NCBI RefSeq assembly: GCF_001414055.1
Contig: NZ_CP013002.1
Span: 2,604,001 to 2,668,000 of the forward strand
Length of the DNA stretch: 64,000 nucleotides
From: Caulobacter henricii
Lineage (GTDB): Bacteria; Pseudomonadota; Alphaproteobacteria; Caulobacterales; Caulobacteraceae
Reading direction: 5' to 3'
Shown: piece by piece, positions 8,917 through 17,729 of the stretch
Position numbering within the stretch: position 1 is the first letter of the stretch
How the letters are laid out: each line of letters starts with the position of its first letter
Made by a program: the position numbers and the translations under genes
The notes under the pieces: generated by a model
Database searches by the model: none
What the model saw: the letters and a program-made list of their open reading frames with translations, nothing else
Told to the model about the DNA's origin: nothing

Positions 8917-8948
8917 ATTTTCCTATCGTGACGCACAAGTAGGAAAAT
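8917..8948. repeat. Perfect 9-bp inverted repeat in the intergenic region
   Basis: Arms ATTTTCCTA (8917-8925) and TAGGAAAAT (8940-8948) flank a 14-bp spacer, in an AT-rich patch that stands out from its surroundings. It lies 73 bp upstream of the DnaA-like gene start and just past the end of the gene at 8981. It could be an operator for the DnaA-like pair or a weak terminator. The lack of a GC stem and T-run argues against a terminator. Confidence 0.5.
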
Positions 8949-8980
8949 AAGCCGTTGAAAACCCTACGTCCGACTTTGTC

Positions 8981-9856
8981 CTATCCCCGTTCAACAACGG
9001 GGATAAGGTCGATGGCGCGATAGGTGGCGAGCATGGCTTTGCGCCATTCAGGGCCCGTCGCCGCGCCTTCGGCCCGCAGAGCCTGACAGGCCGCCAGAGC
9101 TGCGGCCTGTCCAGTGACAGGGTTTTCGGCCAGCAGATGGGACGGGCATCGGGCGCGCAGCGCCTCGACGAGCGCCGCCGGCGGAGCTTGGCCCTCCGCC
9201 AGCCACTGCTCGGACCTCTGGAACCCGTCACCACAGAGGCGCTCGAACATGGACTGCGAACCGGACTGCAGCCGGACATGTCCCTCGGGATTGATCCCGA
9301 TCATGGGGAAGGCTGGAGCAAGGGACGGAAGCGCATGATTGGCGTAGATCCGCATGCCCCAGTAGGATCCGGCAATCCGCGCAAAATGAGGAACATCCTC
9401 GATCTCGGCGAACCCGGACTCCTGCACGGGCAAGATCTCGATCTTGGGCTTTTTGACATCAACCGTGTCGTTGGCGACGTCGATATAGAGCCCGCCGAAC
9501 TGGAACGCGTTCTGAAAGTATTTCTCCCGCAGTGCGCCCCAAAGATGCCGCCCGGAACCTCCATTGCGGAGGAAGGCGCTGATGGCGCGCTCACCCGGGC
9601 CGACAGGGCGCGCGAGCCGCTTGCGCAAGCGTTCGGCGACATCTTGCGAGATCTCCCAGCAATAGCCGAGGGGATAGGGCTTGCCATAACGGCGGGCACC
9701 GTCTCGTCCGAGGGCCTGGTCGGTCTCGACGCGTAAAGACAGCAGGGCCTGCTCGATCTCAGCGATGGCCGGGATCAGAAAGCGGTCGGTCAGGGCGGAT
9801 TCGCGAGGCGTAACCACTAGCGTAGTCAATGTCGTCTGCGGCAAGGGGGACTTCAA
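8981..9856 (-). CDS. Conserved hypothetical protein, 291 aa
   Basis: I do not recognise the family. The protein is soluble, with no signal peptide. It contains PLGYCWEISQDVAERL near residue 65, a GGLYIDVANDTVDVKKPKIEI-like beta region cut here by charged turns, and ARIAGSYWGMRIYANHALP. The C-terminal third is helical and Ala-rich. Codon use matches the chromosome. It is transcribed in the same direction as the downstream DnaA-like pair but separated by the inverted repeat, so it is probably a separate unit. Confidence 0.75.
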   Translation of the reverse strand: MKSPLPQTTLTTLVVTPRESALTDRFLIPAIAEIEQALLSLRVETDQALGRDGARRYGKPYPLGYCWEISQDVAERLRKRLARPVGPGERAISAFLRNGGSGRHLWGALREKYFQNAFQFGGLYIDVANDTVDVKKPKIEILPVQESGFAEIEDVPHFARIAGSYWGMRIYANHALPSLAPAFPMIGINPEGHVRLQSGSQSMFERLCGDGFQRSEQWLAEGQAPPAALVEALRARCPSHLLAENPVTGQAAALAACQALRAEGAATGPEWRKAMLATYRAIDLIPVVERG

Positions 9857-9908
9857 TCTTCAAACCCGCTCGGGACGGCAGAGCAACACGCCCGGGTGTC
9901 GGGCAGAC

Positions 9909-10850
9909 CTAGTTGGCGGGTAAAGCATCGAGGCCCAAAGACTGTCCAGCCGGAATAATCGCGCCGCGACAGGTGACCACGCGCCCTGCCAGGGCATGAG
10001 CCCGCGCCACGGCTGTCTCAATCGGCAATCCCGCAAGCCTCGCCGACAGATAGGCGGCATTGAAGCTGTCGCCCGCCCCTGTCGTGTCCAGTGCCTTCAC
10101 TCGGGGTGGAGCCGGGGTGGCCGTGCGGCCCTCAGGCCTGTGGACATTGACCGCATGACTTTCGTCGCGGGCGACGACCTCGCCCCCACCTGCCGCCCAC
10201 TGCGCGGCGAGGTCCTCGGCCTCTCGGCCGTAGAGCGGTCGCGTATCCTCGCTGCTGAGAGAGATGTAGCGACAGGCGGGAACCACGCCGTCCAGCGCCG
10301 CTCGGGCCGCCTCGGGACCGGGCCACAGGGCGGGGCGATAGTTGAAGTCGAGGGCCACGGCCACGCCCAGGGAATGGACATAGGCCAGGACGTCCTTCAG
10401 CCGCGCCCGGCCGATATCGCCGATGACCGCCAGGGTGACGCCGGACAGGTAGACAAGATCACTGGCCCTGGCCGCCTCGATCAACTGGTCGGCGGTATGT
10501 TCAGAAAACAGGTCGCGGATAGGGGCCCGTTCACGCCAGTAGTGGAACTTCCGCTCGCCGCTGTCGTCCAGGACGATGGCATAGAGGCCCGGCAGGCGAT
10601 TGCTGACCTCACGGATCAGGCGGGTATCCAGCCCCTCGCGCCGCATGGCCGCCAGGACACCGTCACTGAAGGGATCACCCTGGCCCAGGGCCGTGCAATA
10701 GGCGACCTGATCACCGAGCCGGGCCATATAGACAGCAGTATTGAAGGTGTCGCCGGCAAAGCCCATCCGGTAGAGCGGCGCGCCGTCGCCCGACAGGCCG
10801 TCCGGCGACATCTCGACCATGCATTCGCCGAGCACTGTGATTTTGGCCAT
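9909..10850 (-). CDS. kdgK: 2-dehydro-3-deoxygluconokinase (PfkB family)
   Basis: KdgK phosphorylates 2-keto-3-deoxygluconate to KDPG, feeding the Entner-Doudoroff aldolase. The 313-residue protein has the PfkB layout: N-terminal GECMVEMSP and the substrate-lid region YRMGFAGDTFNTAVYMARLG, the sugar-binding HYWRERAPIRDLF segment, and the C-terminal signature DTTGAGDSFNAAYL with the catalytic Asp. The WRERAPAR-type motif separates KDG kinases from fructokinases and ribokinases. No sugar-catabolic cluster is adjacent, so the in vivo substrate assignment rests on sequence alone. Confidence 0.88.
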   Translation of the reverse strand: MAKITVLGECMVEMSPDGLSGDGAPLYRMGFAGDTFNTAVYMARLGDQVAYCTALGQGDPFSDGVLAAMRREGLDTRLIREVSNRLPGLYAIVLDDSGERKFHYWRERAPIRDLFSEHTADQLIEAARASDLVYLSGVTLAVIGDIGRARLKDVLAYVHSLGVAVALDFNYRPALWPGPEAARAALDGVVPACRYISLSSEDTRPLYGREAEDLAAQWAAGGGEVVARDESHAVNVHRPEGRTATPAPPRVKALDTTGAGDSFNAAYLSARLAGLPIETAVARAHALAGRVVTCRGAIIPAGQSLGLDALPAN

Positions 10851-10973
10851 GACACCGGTTTCTCACTGGATCTGCGGCAGTCTTAGAGTGTTTTCGCCGG
10901 CGGAGTTAGGGGGCACGGACGGGTTTTGCTTCGCCTTCTGAGACCCGCCGTCCTGCAGGATCCGCCCACCGGC

Positions 10974-11375
10974 TCAGCTTGCCGGAAACCTGGAAAAGGT
11001 CTCGGTTGACGCCAGGATCAGGTGGTCCGCCACAGCATTTTCGCGATGCGGATTGCCACGGGCGTAGTCCGCGGACGTGACCATGTCGAGAAAGGCGGCG
11101 CGCGACGGATACCGAACGAGGACGATGTAGTCCCACAGAACCGTCGAGGGCGGGCCAATCGCGACACCTTCAGGCTTGCCGCTCCAGAGAATTGCGCCGC
11201 CGAGGGCCTTGATCAAAGGCACTGTATTGGCGCTGTACCGAAGATAGGCATCCCAGCCCGTGCCATCGCCGTCGGCAGAATGCTCGCGAAAGCGCAGGAA
11301 ATTGACCATCACGACCGGCCCGTTGTCGGGCAGGTCGCGCACAAGCGCCTCATTGACGTGAACTGGCAGGGACAT
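10974..11375 (-). CDS. DUF1330 family protein
   Basis: The 133-residue protein fits the DUF1330 dimeric alpha-beta barrel group: PVVMVNFLRFRE at the start, GWDAYLRYSANTVPLIKALGG, WDYIVLVRYPSRAAFLDMV, then a SADYARGNPHRE helix. These proteins are small, cytoplasmic and functionally uncharacterised, with a fold shared with EthD and antibiotic monooxygenases. It is flanked by kdgK and the DUF885 gene on the same strand, with gaps near 80-120 bp. Confidence 0.8.
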   Translation of the reverse strand: MSLPVHVNEALVRDLPDNGPVVMVNFLRFREHSADGDGTGWDAYLRYSANTVPLIKALGGAILWSGKPEGVAIGPPSTVLWDYIVLVRYPSRAAFLDMVTSADYARGNPHRENAVADHLILASTETFSRFPAS

Positions 11376-11452
11376 CGAACCGACTCTCTGTGAACCTCGA
11401 GCCTGAAACAGGACTGCTGACGGACCTGCCGCCCTGACGCGGGCGGCGGGGG

Positions 11453-13222
11453 TTAGGGCTTCTGTTGCTGGGCAATCCAGGCGTCGATCTTCTGCTCCAG
11501 GACCGCCATGGGCAGTGAGCCCTGCAGGAGCACCGCATCGTGGAACTTGCGCTCGTCGAACCGGTCGCCAAGCGCGGTTTCAGCCCGCTTGCGCAGTTCG
11601 AGGATCTTCAGCTCACCGATCTTGTAGGCCACAGCCTGGCCGGGCCAGGACACGTAGCGGGCCAGCTCGACCTCGATATTGACCGGCGACAGGGCCGTAT
11701 TGTCGGTGAAACAGGCGCGTGCCTGCGCCAGGCTCCAGCGCTTCCAGTGGATGCCGGTATCGGCCACCAGCCGGCAGGCCCGCCACATCTCGTACGACAG
11801 GCGGCCGAACAGTTCATAGGGATCGCGATAGATCCCCATCTCCTCGCCCAGCCATTCGGAATAGAGGCCCCAGCCCTCACCGAAGGCATTGAAATAGAGG
11901 CCCTTGCGGAACTCGGGCACACCCGTCTGTTCCTGGGCCAAAGAGGTCTGGGTGTGATGCCCGGGCGCGCCCTCGTGCAGCACCAGGGCCGGCAACTCGT
12001 ACAGCGCCCGCTGGTTCAGCTCGGAGGTATTGATCATCAGCCCCCCGGCCCGTCCGACCTTGGGATCTCCGCCGAAGTAACGGCCCGTTGTGTAGCCCTT
12101 CTCGATGCTGGCCGGCACCGGTCGCACGCCATAGCTCAGGCGCGGCAGGACACCGAAATGGGCCGGCAGCTGGTCATCGGCGCGCTTGGCGATCTCGCTG
12201 GCCTTTTCCAGCAGCTGCTGGCGGCTGGTCGGGTAGAATTTCGGGTCCTTGCGCAGATAGGCGATGAACTCCGGCAGCGTGCCCTTGAAGCCGGTCTGGG
12301 TCATCACCGTCTGCATCCGGGCGCGGATGCGCGCGACCTCGCTCTGGCCGATCTCATGGATCTGGTCCGGCGTCATGGTCGTGGTCGTGTGGCGACGGGC
12401 CAGGAAGGCGTAGTAGCGCTGGCCATCGGGCAGATCGACGGCGGCCAGGCTCTTGGCGGCCTTGGGCAGATACTCGGTCTCCATGAAGGTGACGAAGCCG
12501 GCTCGGGCCGGGGCGACCTTTTCGGCCAGCACCTTTTCGCCCTGCGCGATCAGGGCCGCCTTGCGGTCGGCGGGCACGCTGGTCGGCAGCGCGCGCAGGG
12601 GCGCCAGCAGCGGCTCTTCCGCCACCGGAGTCGCCGCCATGCGCCTAGCGCGATCGAGCACCGACTGCGCGGTGGGAGTGGCCTGAACGAAACCGGTATC
12701 GATGCCGCGCCGGGCATTGGCGATATTTGCGTCGTACCAGTCAGGGGTTTTGGACAGAAGCTCCAGCCACTTGGCGGCCTCGGCCTCATTCTTCAGACGC
12801 ATGCCATTGGCGCGATACAGCAAGGTGACGTCGAAGCCGCCGTCGCTGCTGAACGGCATGCGCGACTCATCGAACGACAGGCCCTCGAGGCGCTCGGAAA
12901 TCGCAAAATTGAGCAACTGGAGGGTCAGGCGCTCATCGGGATCAAGGCGCTCGACGATGACGCCGGTCAGCAGGCTCTGGGCATAGGACAGCTTGGCCTT
13001 GCGGGCCGCATCGGCCGCCGGCCCTACCGGTGGCAGCCGCCAGCGCGCAGCCTCGGCGCCGCCCCCGTCATCGTCCTCGCCGCCGGCGTTGGCCGCTTCA
13101 TAGGTCTTGATGGCCTGGGACAGTTGGTCGCCATCAGGATGGGCCCAAGCGGCGCTCCCCGTCATCAGGGTGGCTATCATCAGGCCAGAAACAGCCCAGC
13201 GAACAGGATGGCGGTTGGTCAT
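11453..13222 (-). CDS. Exported DUF885 family metallopeptidase-like protein
   Basis: The 589-residue product starts with a signal peptide (MTNRHPVRWAVSGLMIATLM, cleavage near AWAHP), so it is periplasmic or outer-membrane-associated. The long helical body is typical of DUF885. The zinc-binding signature VLHEGAPGHHTQTSL lies near residue 415, and a second acidic helix (FGEGWGLYSEWLGEEMG) supplies the third ligand and matches the family. DUF885 proteins are predicted M3-like carboxypeptidases, but substrates are mostly unknown. Length is normal. It lies alone, about 120 bp from the tRNA-Gly pair on the same strand. Confidence 0.9.
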   Translation of the reverse strand: MTNRHPVRWAVSGLMIATLMTGSAAWAHPDGDQLSQAIKTYEAANAGGEDDDGGGAEAARWRLPPVGPAADAARKAKLSYAQSLLTGVIVERLDPDERLTLQLLNFAISERLEGLSFDESRMPFSSDGGFDVTLLYRANGMRLKNEAEAAKWLELLSKTPDWYDANIANARRGIDTGFVQATPTAQSVLDRARRMAATPVAEEPLLAPLRALPTSVPADRKAALIAQGEKVLAEKVAPARAGFVTFMETEYLPKAAKSLAAVDLPDGQRYYAFLARRHTTTTMTPDQIHEIGQSEVARIRARMQTVMTQTGFKGTLPEFIAYLRKDPKFYPTSRQQLLEKASEIAKRADDQLPAHFGVLPRLSYGVRPVPASIEKGYTTGRYFGGDPKVGRAGGLMINTSELNQRALYELPALVLHEGAPGHHTQTSLAQEQTGVPEFRKGLYFNAFGEGWGLYSEWLGEEMGIYRDPYELFGRLSYEMWRACRLVADTGIHWKRWSLAQARACFTDNTALSPVNIEVELARYVSWPGQAVAYKIGELKILELRKRAETALGDRFDERKFHDAVLLQGSLPMAVLEQKIDAWIAQQQKP

Positions 13223-13277
13223 GAACTTCCCCGGAAACGCGATGCAAAAGCGTTAGATCAGGAATCGAGACGAGGCC

Positions 13278-13298
13278 AAAGGCGGCTCGCCGCTTTTT
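13278..13298 (-). terminator. Hairpin downstream of the tRNA-Gly pair
   Basis: The segment can form a short GC hairpin (GGCGGC / GCCGC) with A-run and T-run flanks, so it may act in either direction. It lies about 45 bp past the 3' end of the tRNA-Gly genes, a plausible place for their terminator. Pairing has one mismatch and the loop is tight, so this is tentative. Confidence 0.35.
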
Positions 13299-13341
13299 GG
13301 GCGGCCTTGACGAGTCTGATCTGCGGGGTCCTAAGAGAAAT

Positions 13342-13416
13342 TGGAGCGGGCGAAGAGATTCGAACTCTCGACCCCAACCTTGGCAAGGTTGTGCTCTACC
13401 ACTGAGCTACGCCCGC
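13342..13416 (-). tRNA. tRNA-Gly (GCC), copy 1
   Basis: The 75-nt gene has a 7-bp acceptor stem GCGGGCG/CGCCCGC, a D-arm with AGCTCAGTGGTAGAGC, an anticodon loop TTGCCAA giving anticodon GCC, a T-arm with GTTCGAATC, discriminator T and encoded CCA. It reads GGC and GGT codons. It is identical over the tRNA body to the second copy, 120 bp away. Confidence 0.96.
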
Positions 13417-13461
13417 ATCCGGATTTCTCGGGTCTCGTTCCACTCTCCGAACCGGGAGAAA

Positions 13462-13536
13462 TGGAGCGGGCGAAGAGATTCGAACTCTCGACCCCAACCT
13501 TGGCAAGGTTGTGCTCTACCACTGAGCTACGCCCGC
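13462..13536 (-). tRNA. tRNA-Gly (GCC), copy 2
   Basis: This is an identical tandem copy of the neighbouring tRNA-Gly, same strand, with 45 bp between the two genes. It has the same cloverleaf, anticodon GCC and encoded CCA. Being upstream on the minus strand, it is likely the first gene of a two-tRNA transcript. Confidence 0.96.
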
Positions 13537-13638
13537 ATCGTGGAAGCGAAAAAACCGCCCCGCGACGAGGAGGCGGCTTATGGCAGAGCGTTCTCGCCTT
13601 GGCAAGCGCCCTTTGAGGGGTTGCGGAGCGCGGTCTTT

Positions 13639-13664
13639 CAGGGGCTCATTCAGCCCCTGTTTTT
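13639..13664 (+). terminator. Orphan intrinsic terminator-like hairpin
   Basis: A perfect 8-bp stem CAGGGGCT/AGCCCCTG with a 5-nt loop is followed by five T residues on the plus strand. No plus-strand gene lies immediately upstream; the nearest is the divergent tRNA pair. It sits 21 bp before the epimerase gene start, so it may be an attenuator in that leader or the end of a short unannotated transcript. Confidence 0.6.
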
Positions 13665-13685
13665 CGGGGTTGCGGAGTTTCGGCC

Positions 13686-14546
13686 TTGCGTCTGTTCGTG
13701 TTCGGTCTGGGCTATGTCGGCGCGGCTTTCGGCCAGGCACTGCAGGCTCGGGGCTGGGATATCGCCGCCACGGCACGCTCGCCGGAACAGGCGGCGAAGC
13801 TGCGGGCGGCCGGGATCGAGCCTGCCGATCCCGATGACCGTGACGCCATGGCGGCGGCCCTGTCCGGGGCCAAGGCGGTCCTGGTCACCGCCCCGCCCGG
13901 CGAAAGCGGCTGTGCAGCCCTGGAATCGGTGATCCCCGCCCTGGCCCAGTCGGGGGCCTTTCCCGACTGGATCGGCTATCTGTCGACCACAGGCGTCTAT
14001 GGCGACTTTGAGGGTCGCTGGGTGTTCGAGACCTCGCCCCTCAAGGCCCAGTCGGTCGAGGGAGCCCGCCGGGTCGGGGCCGAACGCGACTGGCGCCAGG
14101 TCGGACGCGGCATGGGCCTGACCGTGACCACCTTCCGCCTGCCCGGCATCTACGGTCCAGGCCGCAGCGCTCTGGATCGCCTGCGCGCCGGCGAAGGCCG
14201 TCGTATCGTCAAGCCGGGCCAGGTGTTCAGCCGGATCCACCTGGACGACATTGTCTCGGGCCTTCTGGCCTCGCTGGACCAACCCCGGGCCGGAGGCATC
14301 TATAATCTCTGCGACGACGAGCCGGCCCCGCCGCAGGACGTGATCGAATATGCGGCCAAGCTGCTGGGCATTGCCGTTCCGCCCGACCTGCCCTTCAACG
14401 CCCTGGGCCTGTCGCCCGCCACGCGCCGCTTCTATGCCGAGAACAAGCGGGTCTCGAACGCTAGGGCCAAGGCGGAGTTGGGCTGGCGGCCCAAGTATCC
14501 GACCTATCGCGAGGGATTGAGGGCGATTCTGGAGCGCGAGGCCTAG
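13686..14546 (+). CDS. NAD(P)-dependent epimerase/dehydratase family protein (SDR)
   Basis: This 286-residue extended SDR has an N-terminal Rossmann start (MRLFVFGLGYVGAAFGQAL), a YLSTTGVYGD segment holding the active Ser/Thr and Tyr region, FRLPGIYGPGRSALD, and a C-terminal half that fits the YeeZ-like group. These are soluble oxidoreductases or epimerases of unknown substrate. The start is TTG at 13686, the first in-frame option that gives the whole nucleotide-binding strand. It is convergent with the following hydrolase gene. Confidence 0.85.
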   Translation: MRLFVFGLGYVGAAFGQALQARGWDIAATARSPEQAAKLRAAGIEPADPDDRDAMAAALSGAKAVLVTAPPGESGCAALESVIPALAQSGAFPDWIGYLSTTGVYGDFEGRWVFETSPLKAQSVEGARRVGAERDWRQVGRGMGLTVTTFRLPGIYGPGRSALDRLRAGEGRRIVKPGQVFSRIHLDDIVSGLLASLDQPRAGGIYNLCDDEPAPPQDVIEYAAKLLGIAVPPDLPFNALGLSPATRRFYAENKRVSNARAKAELGWRPKYPTYREGLRAILEREA

Positions 14547-14580
14547 GCGCTCACCCTCTAGGGAAGTCTCTCGAAGCCCC

Positions 14581-15450
14581 CTACTCCTCGTCCGGCCCGA
14601 TATCCGCCGCCGCCCAGGCCGCCGCAGAGGCCAGGCTCGCGCCCCGCGCCCTGGCGGCCCTGGCCAGCCGCCGTGCAACCGGGTCGTCATCGACCTCGAC
14701 CAGTGACCGCGCTTCGACCACCGCTGCAACCAGCCGCTCCAGATCCTGCGGCCGGGACAGCCGGTGATCACCGTCCCGGATCAGGGTGAAGACCACATCG
14801 TCGCTCTTCAGGGCATTGACTAAGGTCAGCGCATGGCTCCACGGCACGTCGGGATCGGCGCCGCCCTGCAGAACCCGCACCGGAACCTCGATCGGAACCT
14901 CGCCCTGGAGGATCGACCACCGCGCGCCGTCTTCCAGCAACTGCCGGGTGATGGCGTAGCCGCCGTCGTCATAGTCGGAAGGCCGGATCCAGAAGCCGTC
15001 CCGGGCGATGGCCGCCCTGGCGTCCGGCGACAGTTCCGGCTCCATCAGTTTCTCGGTGAAGTCCGGGGCCGGCGCGATCAGCACCATGGCCTTGACCCGT
15101 TCGGGCCGGGCCATGGCGGCCAGGCAGGCGATCCAGCCGCCCATCGACGAGCCGACCAGCACCAGCGGCCCCTCGGTCAGATCGTCGATCACGGCCAGGG
15201 CGTCCTCACGCCAGCGGCTGATCGTGCCGTCGCGAAACTGGCCGTCGGACTCGCCATGGCCGAAATAGTCGAAGCGCAGATAACCGCCGCCTGTGGCCTC
15301 TGCGTGATCGGCCAGGACCTGGGCCTTGGTCCCGGTCATGTCGGAATGAAAGCCGCCCAGCCAGACGACCATCGGGCCTTCGCCGGCCACCCGGCGATAG
15401 GCGATGCGCTGATTGTCGTCGCGAACCAGAAACTCCGGGGATTCGGTCAT
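14581..15450 (-). CDS. Alpha/beta hydrolase (serine esterase/thioesterase type)
   Basis: The 289-residue protein shows the alpha/beta hydrolase order: an oxyanion-region VVWLGGFHSDM, DYFGHGESDG, the nucleophile elbow VGSSMGGW with Ser102, an Asp in VRVLQGGADPDVPW, and the catalytic His in DGDHRLS. This pattern resembles ABHD10-like acyl-thioesterases. An unusual 45-residue Ala/Arg-rich acidic tail follows the domain. It is divergent from the glycosyltransferase gene, with 54 bp between starts. Confidence 0.88.
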   Translation of the reverse strand: MTESPEFLVRDDNQRIAYRRVAGEGPMVVWLGGFHSDMTGTKAQVLADHAEATGGGYLRFDYFGHGESDGQFRDGTISRWREDALAVIDDLTEGPLVLVGSSMGGWIACLAAMARPERVKAMVLIAPAPDFTEKLMEPELSPDARAAIARDGFWIRPSDYDDGGYAITRQLLEDGARWSILQGEVPIEVPVRVLQGGADPDVPWSHALTLVNALKSDDVVFTLIRDGDHRLSRPQDLERLVAAVVEARSLVEVDDDPVARRLARAARARGASLASAAAWAAADIGPDEE

Positions 15451-15504
15451 GGCGCGGCCTCGTTCCTTTCGCTAACTAAACGCGTCATCTCAGCCGAGAG
15501 TCGC

Positions 15505-16686
15505 GTGCCCGACCTACCCGCCGATTTCACCTTGCTGCAGGTCACCCCCGAACTGGAAACGGGCGGAGCCGAGCAGACGACGATAGATGTCGCTCGCGCC
15601 GTCGTGGCGCAAGGCGGCAAGGCGTTGGTCGCAACAAAGGGCGGACGCATGGCCGCCCGCCTGGAAGCTGACGGCGGCCGACTGGTGCAGATGCCGGCCC
15701 AGACCAAGAACCCGCTGGTCATGCTGGGCAATGCTGCTCGGCTGGTCGACCTGATCCGCCGTCAGAAGGTGACTCTGGTGCATGCCCGTTCCCGAGCCCC
15801 GGCCTTCAGCGCCCTGTGGGCCGCCCACGCGACCAAAGTGCCGTTCGTCGCCACCTATCATGGCGTCTATAATGCCCGCTCCAATCTGAAGCGCTGGTAC
15901 AACGCGGTCATGACGCGGGGTGACCTGGTCATCGCCAATTCGGAATACACCCGCGCCCATGTCATCCGGGAACACGGGATTGCTCCGGAACGGGTGGTGG
16001 CCATCCCGCGCGGCGTGGACCTCAAGCGCTTTGAGCCCGATCAGGTCAGTGCCGAGCGGCTCGAGACCCTTCGCTCCGCCTGGGGTCTGGCGGCCGACGA
16101 GCCCCGGCTCAAGGTCGTGCTGGCCGGGCGGCTGACGCGCTGGAAGGGACAGTCCCTGCTGATTGAGGCCATGGCCCGACTAAAGGCAGCAGGTGACCCG
16201 GAGGTCCTGCTGTTGCTGGTCGGCGATGACCAGGGCCGCAAGGCCTATCGCGGTGAGCTTGAAACCCAGATCGCCGCCGCCGGTCTGCAGGACGATGTGA
16301 AGATCGTCGGCCATTGCGATGACATGCCGGCCGCCTATCTGTTGGCGGACCTGGCGATCGCGCCGTCCCTGGAGCCCGAAGCCTTCGGCCGCACGGCGGT
16401 CGAGCCCCAGGTGATGGGACGGCCGGTCCTGGCGGCCGATCACGGTGCCGCGCGCGAGACGGTCGTCCCGGGCGAAACCGGCTGGCTGGTGGCTCCGGGC
16501 AATGCCGAAGCCTGGGCTGCTGCCCTGGAGACGGCCCGGCAGGCGGGTCCGTCGAACCGACACGCCATGGGCCAGGCCGCCCGGGCCCGTGCTCGGCGGT
16601 TGTATTCAGTGGACGCCATGTGCGAAGCCACCTTGAACGTCTATGCGCGCGTACTGGAAGCCAGAGTTTTGGAGCGGAGACCGTGA
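15505..16686 (+). CDS. Glycosyltransferase family 4-type
   Basis: The 393-residue GT-B enzyme begins at GTG 15505. Features are TPELETGGAEQTTIDVA near the start (the sugar-acceptor glycine loop), VHARSRAPAFSALWAA, ATYHGVYNARSNLKRWYN, and the donor-binding C-terminal domain with VVLAGRLTRWKGQSLLIEA and the EX7E-like region LEPEAFGRTAVEPQVMG. This fits GT4 enzymes of lipopolysaccharide or capsule assembly. It overlaps the next glycosyltransferase by a GTGA junction, so the pair is translationally coupled and likely works on one glycan. Reading frame continues upstream without a stop but has no function there. Confidence 0.9.
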   Translation: MPDLPADFTLLQVTPELETGGAEQTTIDVARAVVAQGGKALVATKGGRMAARLEADGGRLVQMPAQTKNPLVMLGNAARLVDLIRRQKVTLVHARSRAPAFSALWAAHATKVPFVATYHGVYNARSNLKRWYNAVMTRGDLVIANSEYTRAHVIREHGIAPERVVAIPRGVDLKRFEPDQVSAERLETLRSAWGLAADEPRLKVVLAGRLTRWKGQSLLIEAMARLKAAGDPEVLLLLVGDDQGRKAYRGELETQIAAAGLQDDVKIVGHCDDMPAAYLLADLAIAPSLEPEAFGRTAVEPQVMGRPVLAADHGAARETVVPGETGWLVAPGNAEAWAAALETARQAGPSNRHAMGQAARARARRLYSVDAMCEATLNVYARVLEARVLERRP

Positions 16687-17651
16687 GTAAGGAAATCAAG
16701 AAGGTCCTGGTGATCAAGCTGGGGGCCCTTGGCGATTTCGTGCTCGCACTGGCGGCGATGAAGAAGATCCGCCAGGCCCATCCCAAGGCCAAGATCACCC
16801 TTCTGACCACGCCCCCGTTCGAAGCCCTCGCCAAGCTCAGCCCCTATTTCAACAGCGTCGAAACCGACGGTCGCCCGATGGATTTCGGCGACATCACCCG
16901 GATGCTGGGCCGCCTGCGCACGGCCCGTTACGACCGCGTCTATGACCTGCAGACCAACAGCCGCACCAACTGGTACTATCAGGCCCTGCGGCCGTTTCCG
17001 CCGCAGTGGAGCGGCATCGCCTTTGGTTGCTCGCACCCCCAGCGCGGTACGGCCCGCCAGTCGATGCACACGCTGGAGCGCCATGCCGACCAGCTGCGCG
17101 CCGCGGGCATCTGGCCTGATGCTCCGGTGGAACCCGGCAATGCCCCGCCGCCGGACCTGTCTTGGATTCTGCGACGCCACAAGGAAGCGCGCCCGGTTGC
17201 CGGTGCCGCCGCCCCGCGTCCCTATGTGCTCTTCGTCCCCGGTGGCTCGGCGCACCGGCCGGAAAAGCGCTGGCCTGTGGAGGCCTTTGCCCAGCTGGGC
17301 TCGCTTCTGAAGGCGCGAGGGCTGGACATCGTCATCATCGGCGGTCCGCAGGAAAGCGCCATGGCCCGGCAGATCCAGAAGGCGGTCGGCCAGGCCCGCG
17401 ACCTGACCGGACGCACCGACTTTGCCCAACTGGCCGTCCTGGGGGCCAAGGCGGCCCTTGTGGTCGGCAATGATACCGGCCCCACGCACCTGCTGGCCGC
17501 AGCGGGGGCCCCGACGATCGCCCTGTTCTCCGGCGCTTCGGATCCCGAACTCTGTGGCCCGCGCGGCCATGTGGCGGTCATCCGGTCGCCCGACCTCAAG
17601 GCCCTGCCGGTCTCGACTGTGGCCAGCGCGGCCATGTCCCTGCTGCCGTAA
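16683..17651 (+). CDS. Glycosyltransferase family 9 (heptosyltransferase-like)
   Basis: The 322-residue product starts at GTG 16683, inside the stop of the previous gene. The N-terminus KKVLVIKLGALGDFVLALAA is the family 9 signature. Later come YVLFVPGGSAHRPEKRWPVE and GNDTGPTHLLAAAGAPTIALF, the ADP-heptose donor site. GT9 enzymes add heptose (or related sugars) to the LPS inner core at the cytoplasmic membrane. With the coupled GT4 enzyme it probably forms a small core-oligosaccharide unit. Confidence 0.92.
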   Translation: MSKEIKKVLVIKLGALGDFVLALAAMKKIRQAHPKAKITLLTTPPFEALAKLSPYFNSVETDGRPMDFGDITRMLGRLRTARYDRVYDLQTNSRTNWYYQALRPFPPQWSGIAFGCSHPQRGTARQSMHTLERHADQLRAAGIWPDAPVEPGNAPPPDLSWILRRHKEARPVAGAAAPRPYVLFVPGGSAHRPEKRWPVEAFAQLGSLLKARGLDIVIIGGPQESAMARQIQKAVGQARDLTGRTDFAQLAVLGAKAALVVGNDTGPTHLLAAAGAPTIALFSGASDPELCGPRGHVAVIRSPDLKALPVSTVASAAMSLLP

Positions 17652-17729
17652 TCTTCGGGGCCCAAAGACCCCGGAAAGTCGGCCGATACAGGGTCTGAAA
17701 ACCGGCCCTGCCGGCCCGTCGATCGAGCT

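Noticed and set aside
11540..13405. Open frame of about 620 codons on the plus strand
   Set aside because: It lies opposite the DUF885 gene and ends inside a tRNA. It has no recognisable domain.
15505..15560. Start of the family 4 glycosyltransferase further upstream at 14833
   Set aside because: The reading frame continues, but it runs through the antisense of the hydrolase gene. The family start and the GTG at 15505 agree.
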